DNA of 6,174 bases. Source: Acidimicrobiaceae bacterium (GTDB taxonomy: Bacteria; Actinomycetota; Acidimicrobiia; Acidimicrobiales; Palsa-688). Positions within the stretch are counted from its first letter, which is position 1, and each line of letters begins with the position of its first letter. Location of the stretch: the NCBI GenBank assembly GCA_030838025.1, contig JAUTXM010000342.1, positions 1 to 6,174 of the forward strand, read 5' to 3'. Below are positions 5,640 through 6,174 of this stretch, in pieces. A program made the translations under genes and the position numbers. The notes below the pieces were generated by a model. That model saw nothing but the letters and a program-made list of their open reading frames with translations. It was not told the origin of the DNA and did no database searches.

Positions 5640-5841
5640 CCGGCGTAGAGCGCCTGGCCGAGCGCCGCGGAGGCAGCGTCCCTTGCGCCTGCCGGCCGGG
5701 ACCACGACCACGAGATCCGAACAGGTAGGGGAGCCTGCTGACGAAGTCGGCGGCGGCGGCTGCATCCCAGACGCGACTCAGGCCGGGCGAACCCGTCGCC
5801 TTTGATTCCGACTGGGGTCGCTCGCGGTGAGTTCAGCTGCA
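5640..5841. other. Convergent intergenic region
   Basis: This 202-base gap lies between two genes that face each other. It contains no convincing gene. A GC-rich imperfect hairpin (GGCAGCG with CGCCTGCC, one bulge, 5672-5693) and a hairpin with a short T-run (5785-5807) are candidates for ending rightward transcription. Confidence 0.5.
5785..5807 (+). terminator. Possible intrinsic terminator of the 81-residue protein gene
   Basis: GGGCGA (5785-5790) pairs with TCGCCT (5796-5801), six pairs including one terminal G-U, around the loop ACCCG. It is followed by TTGATT. This is the only hairpin with a T-rich tail in the convergent gap. It lies about 145 bases after the stop, so an earlier termination point is also possible. 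Confidence 0.35.
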
Positions 5842-6174
5842 CTACTGGTCGCGGGCGTGGCCGAAGTACATCAATTCCCAGATCGCGTCGTCCTTGTGGG
5901 TCTCGACCAGCTCAGCACCGCGATAGCGGGATATCTCGATGTCACCGACGAAGCGGAGGTACGCGCCGTCGAAGTGCGCCAGCTTGGCCGCAATGCGTTT
6001 GACGCCCTTGACCGTGTCGATCATCCGGTCGACCGACAGGTCGTGGGTGCGGGTGAACGCCACCACGTAGCGGTCCTCACCGTCGCCGTAGGTGTAGCGG
6101 GTCGTGGCAGCAACGGGCTTGCCGGACTCCGGGTCGGTGTAGATCCCTTCCCGCTCGAAGGTCACCTTGGCCGG
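5842..6174 (-). CDS. Unrecognised protein, C-terminal part (cut by right window edge)
   Basis: The last 110 residues are visible, ending in TAG at 5844-5842. The frame is open to the edge. A GTG at 6165 could be read as a start, but residues upstream of it continue the frame without a stop and no ribosome binding site is visible, so the true start is probably outside. The segment alternates strands and charged turns: EREGIYTDPESGKPVA, then TRYTYGDGEDRYVVAFTR, a helix-like DRMIDTVKGVKRIAAKLAH, then DGAYLRFVGDIEISRY and a closing DAIWELMYFG. This pattern suggests a beta-rich domain, perhaps lipocalin/AttH-like, but I cannot name the family with confidence. High charge and lack of hydrophobic stretches suggest a soluble protein. 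It is convergent with the small membrane protein gene. Confidence 0.7.
   Translation of the reverse strand, partial: PAKVTFEREGIYTDPESGKPVAATTRYTYGDGEDRYVVAFTRTHDLSVDRMIDTVKGVKRIAAKLAHFDGAYLRFVGDIEISRYRGAELVETHKDDAIWELMYFGHARDQ

Overview
This is a high-GC window (codon third positions dominated by G/C). An LAATAC-type lipobox followed by a long Ser/Thr/Gly/Ala linker, a sedolisin with actinobacterial-style sequence features and hairpins without U-tracts all suggest an actinobacterium. A soil Acidimicrobiia-like organism is my best guess, but this is inference; no taxonomic marker gene is present.

Left part (1-2485, minus strand): a three-gene operon read right to left. It encodes a BMP-family (PnrA-like) substrate-binding lipoprotein, then an isochorismatase-superfamily protein joined to it by a 4-base ATGA overlap, then, 66 bases on, the start of a second isochorismatase-superfamily hydrolase cut by the left edge. 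The two hydrolases share a PYPWP N-terminal motif seen in biuret-hydrolase-like cysteine hydrolases. The truncated one keeps the catalytic Asp. The complete one has lost all three catalytic positions (Asp, Lys and Cys read as Gly, Ala and Pro) while keeping the fold-defining residues around them. I read the operon as uptake and hydrolysis of a small amide/ureide-type nitrogen compound, with a pseudoenzyme partner. The 361-base gap to its right holds the BMP ribosome binding site, a short inverted repeat, short direct repeats and a GC-rich hairpin that probably ends the sedolisin transcript.

Centre (2486-4504, minus strand): a secreted, pro-domain-bearing serine-carboxyl peptidase (sedolisin, MEROPS S53) of 672 residues with a complete catalytic set. 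It is divergently arranged with a small membrane-anchored DUF5666-like protein (4743-5222, plus strand). The 238-base divergent gap carries a perfect 10-base palindrome and other short repeats.

Right part (5223-6174): a 70-base tRNA-like cloverleaf (5292-5361) with four intact helices but non-canonical D, anticodon and T loops. It sits between a -10-like box and a strong ribosome binding site for an 81-residue two-helix membrane protein. A 202-base convergent gap follows, then the C-terminal part of an unrecognised gene entering from the right edge on the minus strand.

The most unusual items are the tRNA-like RNA, apparently placed in an mRNA leader, and the triple-dead hydrolase beside its apparently intact paralogue.
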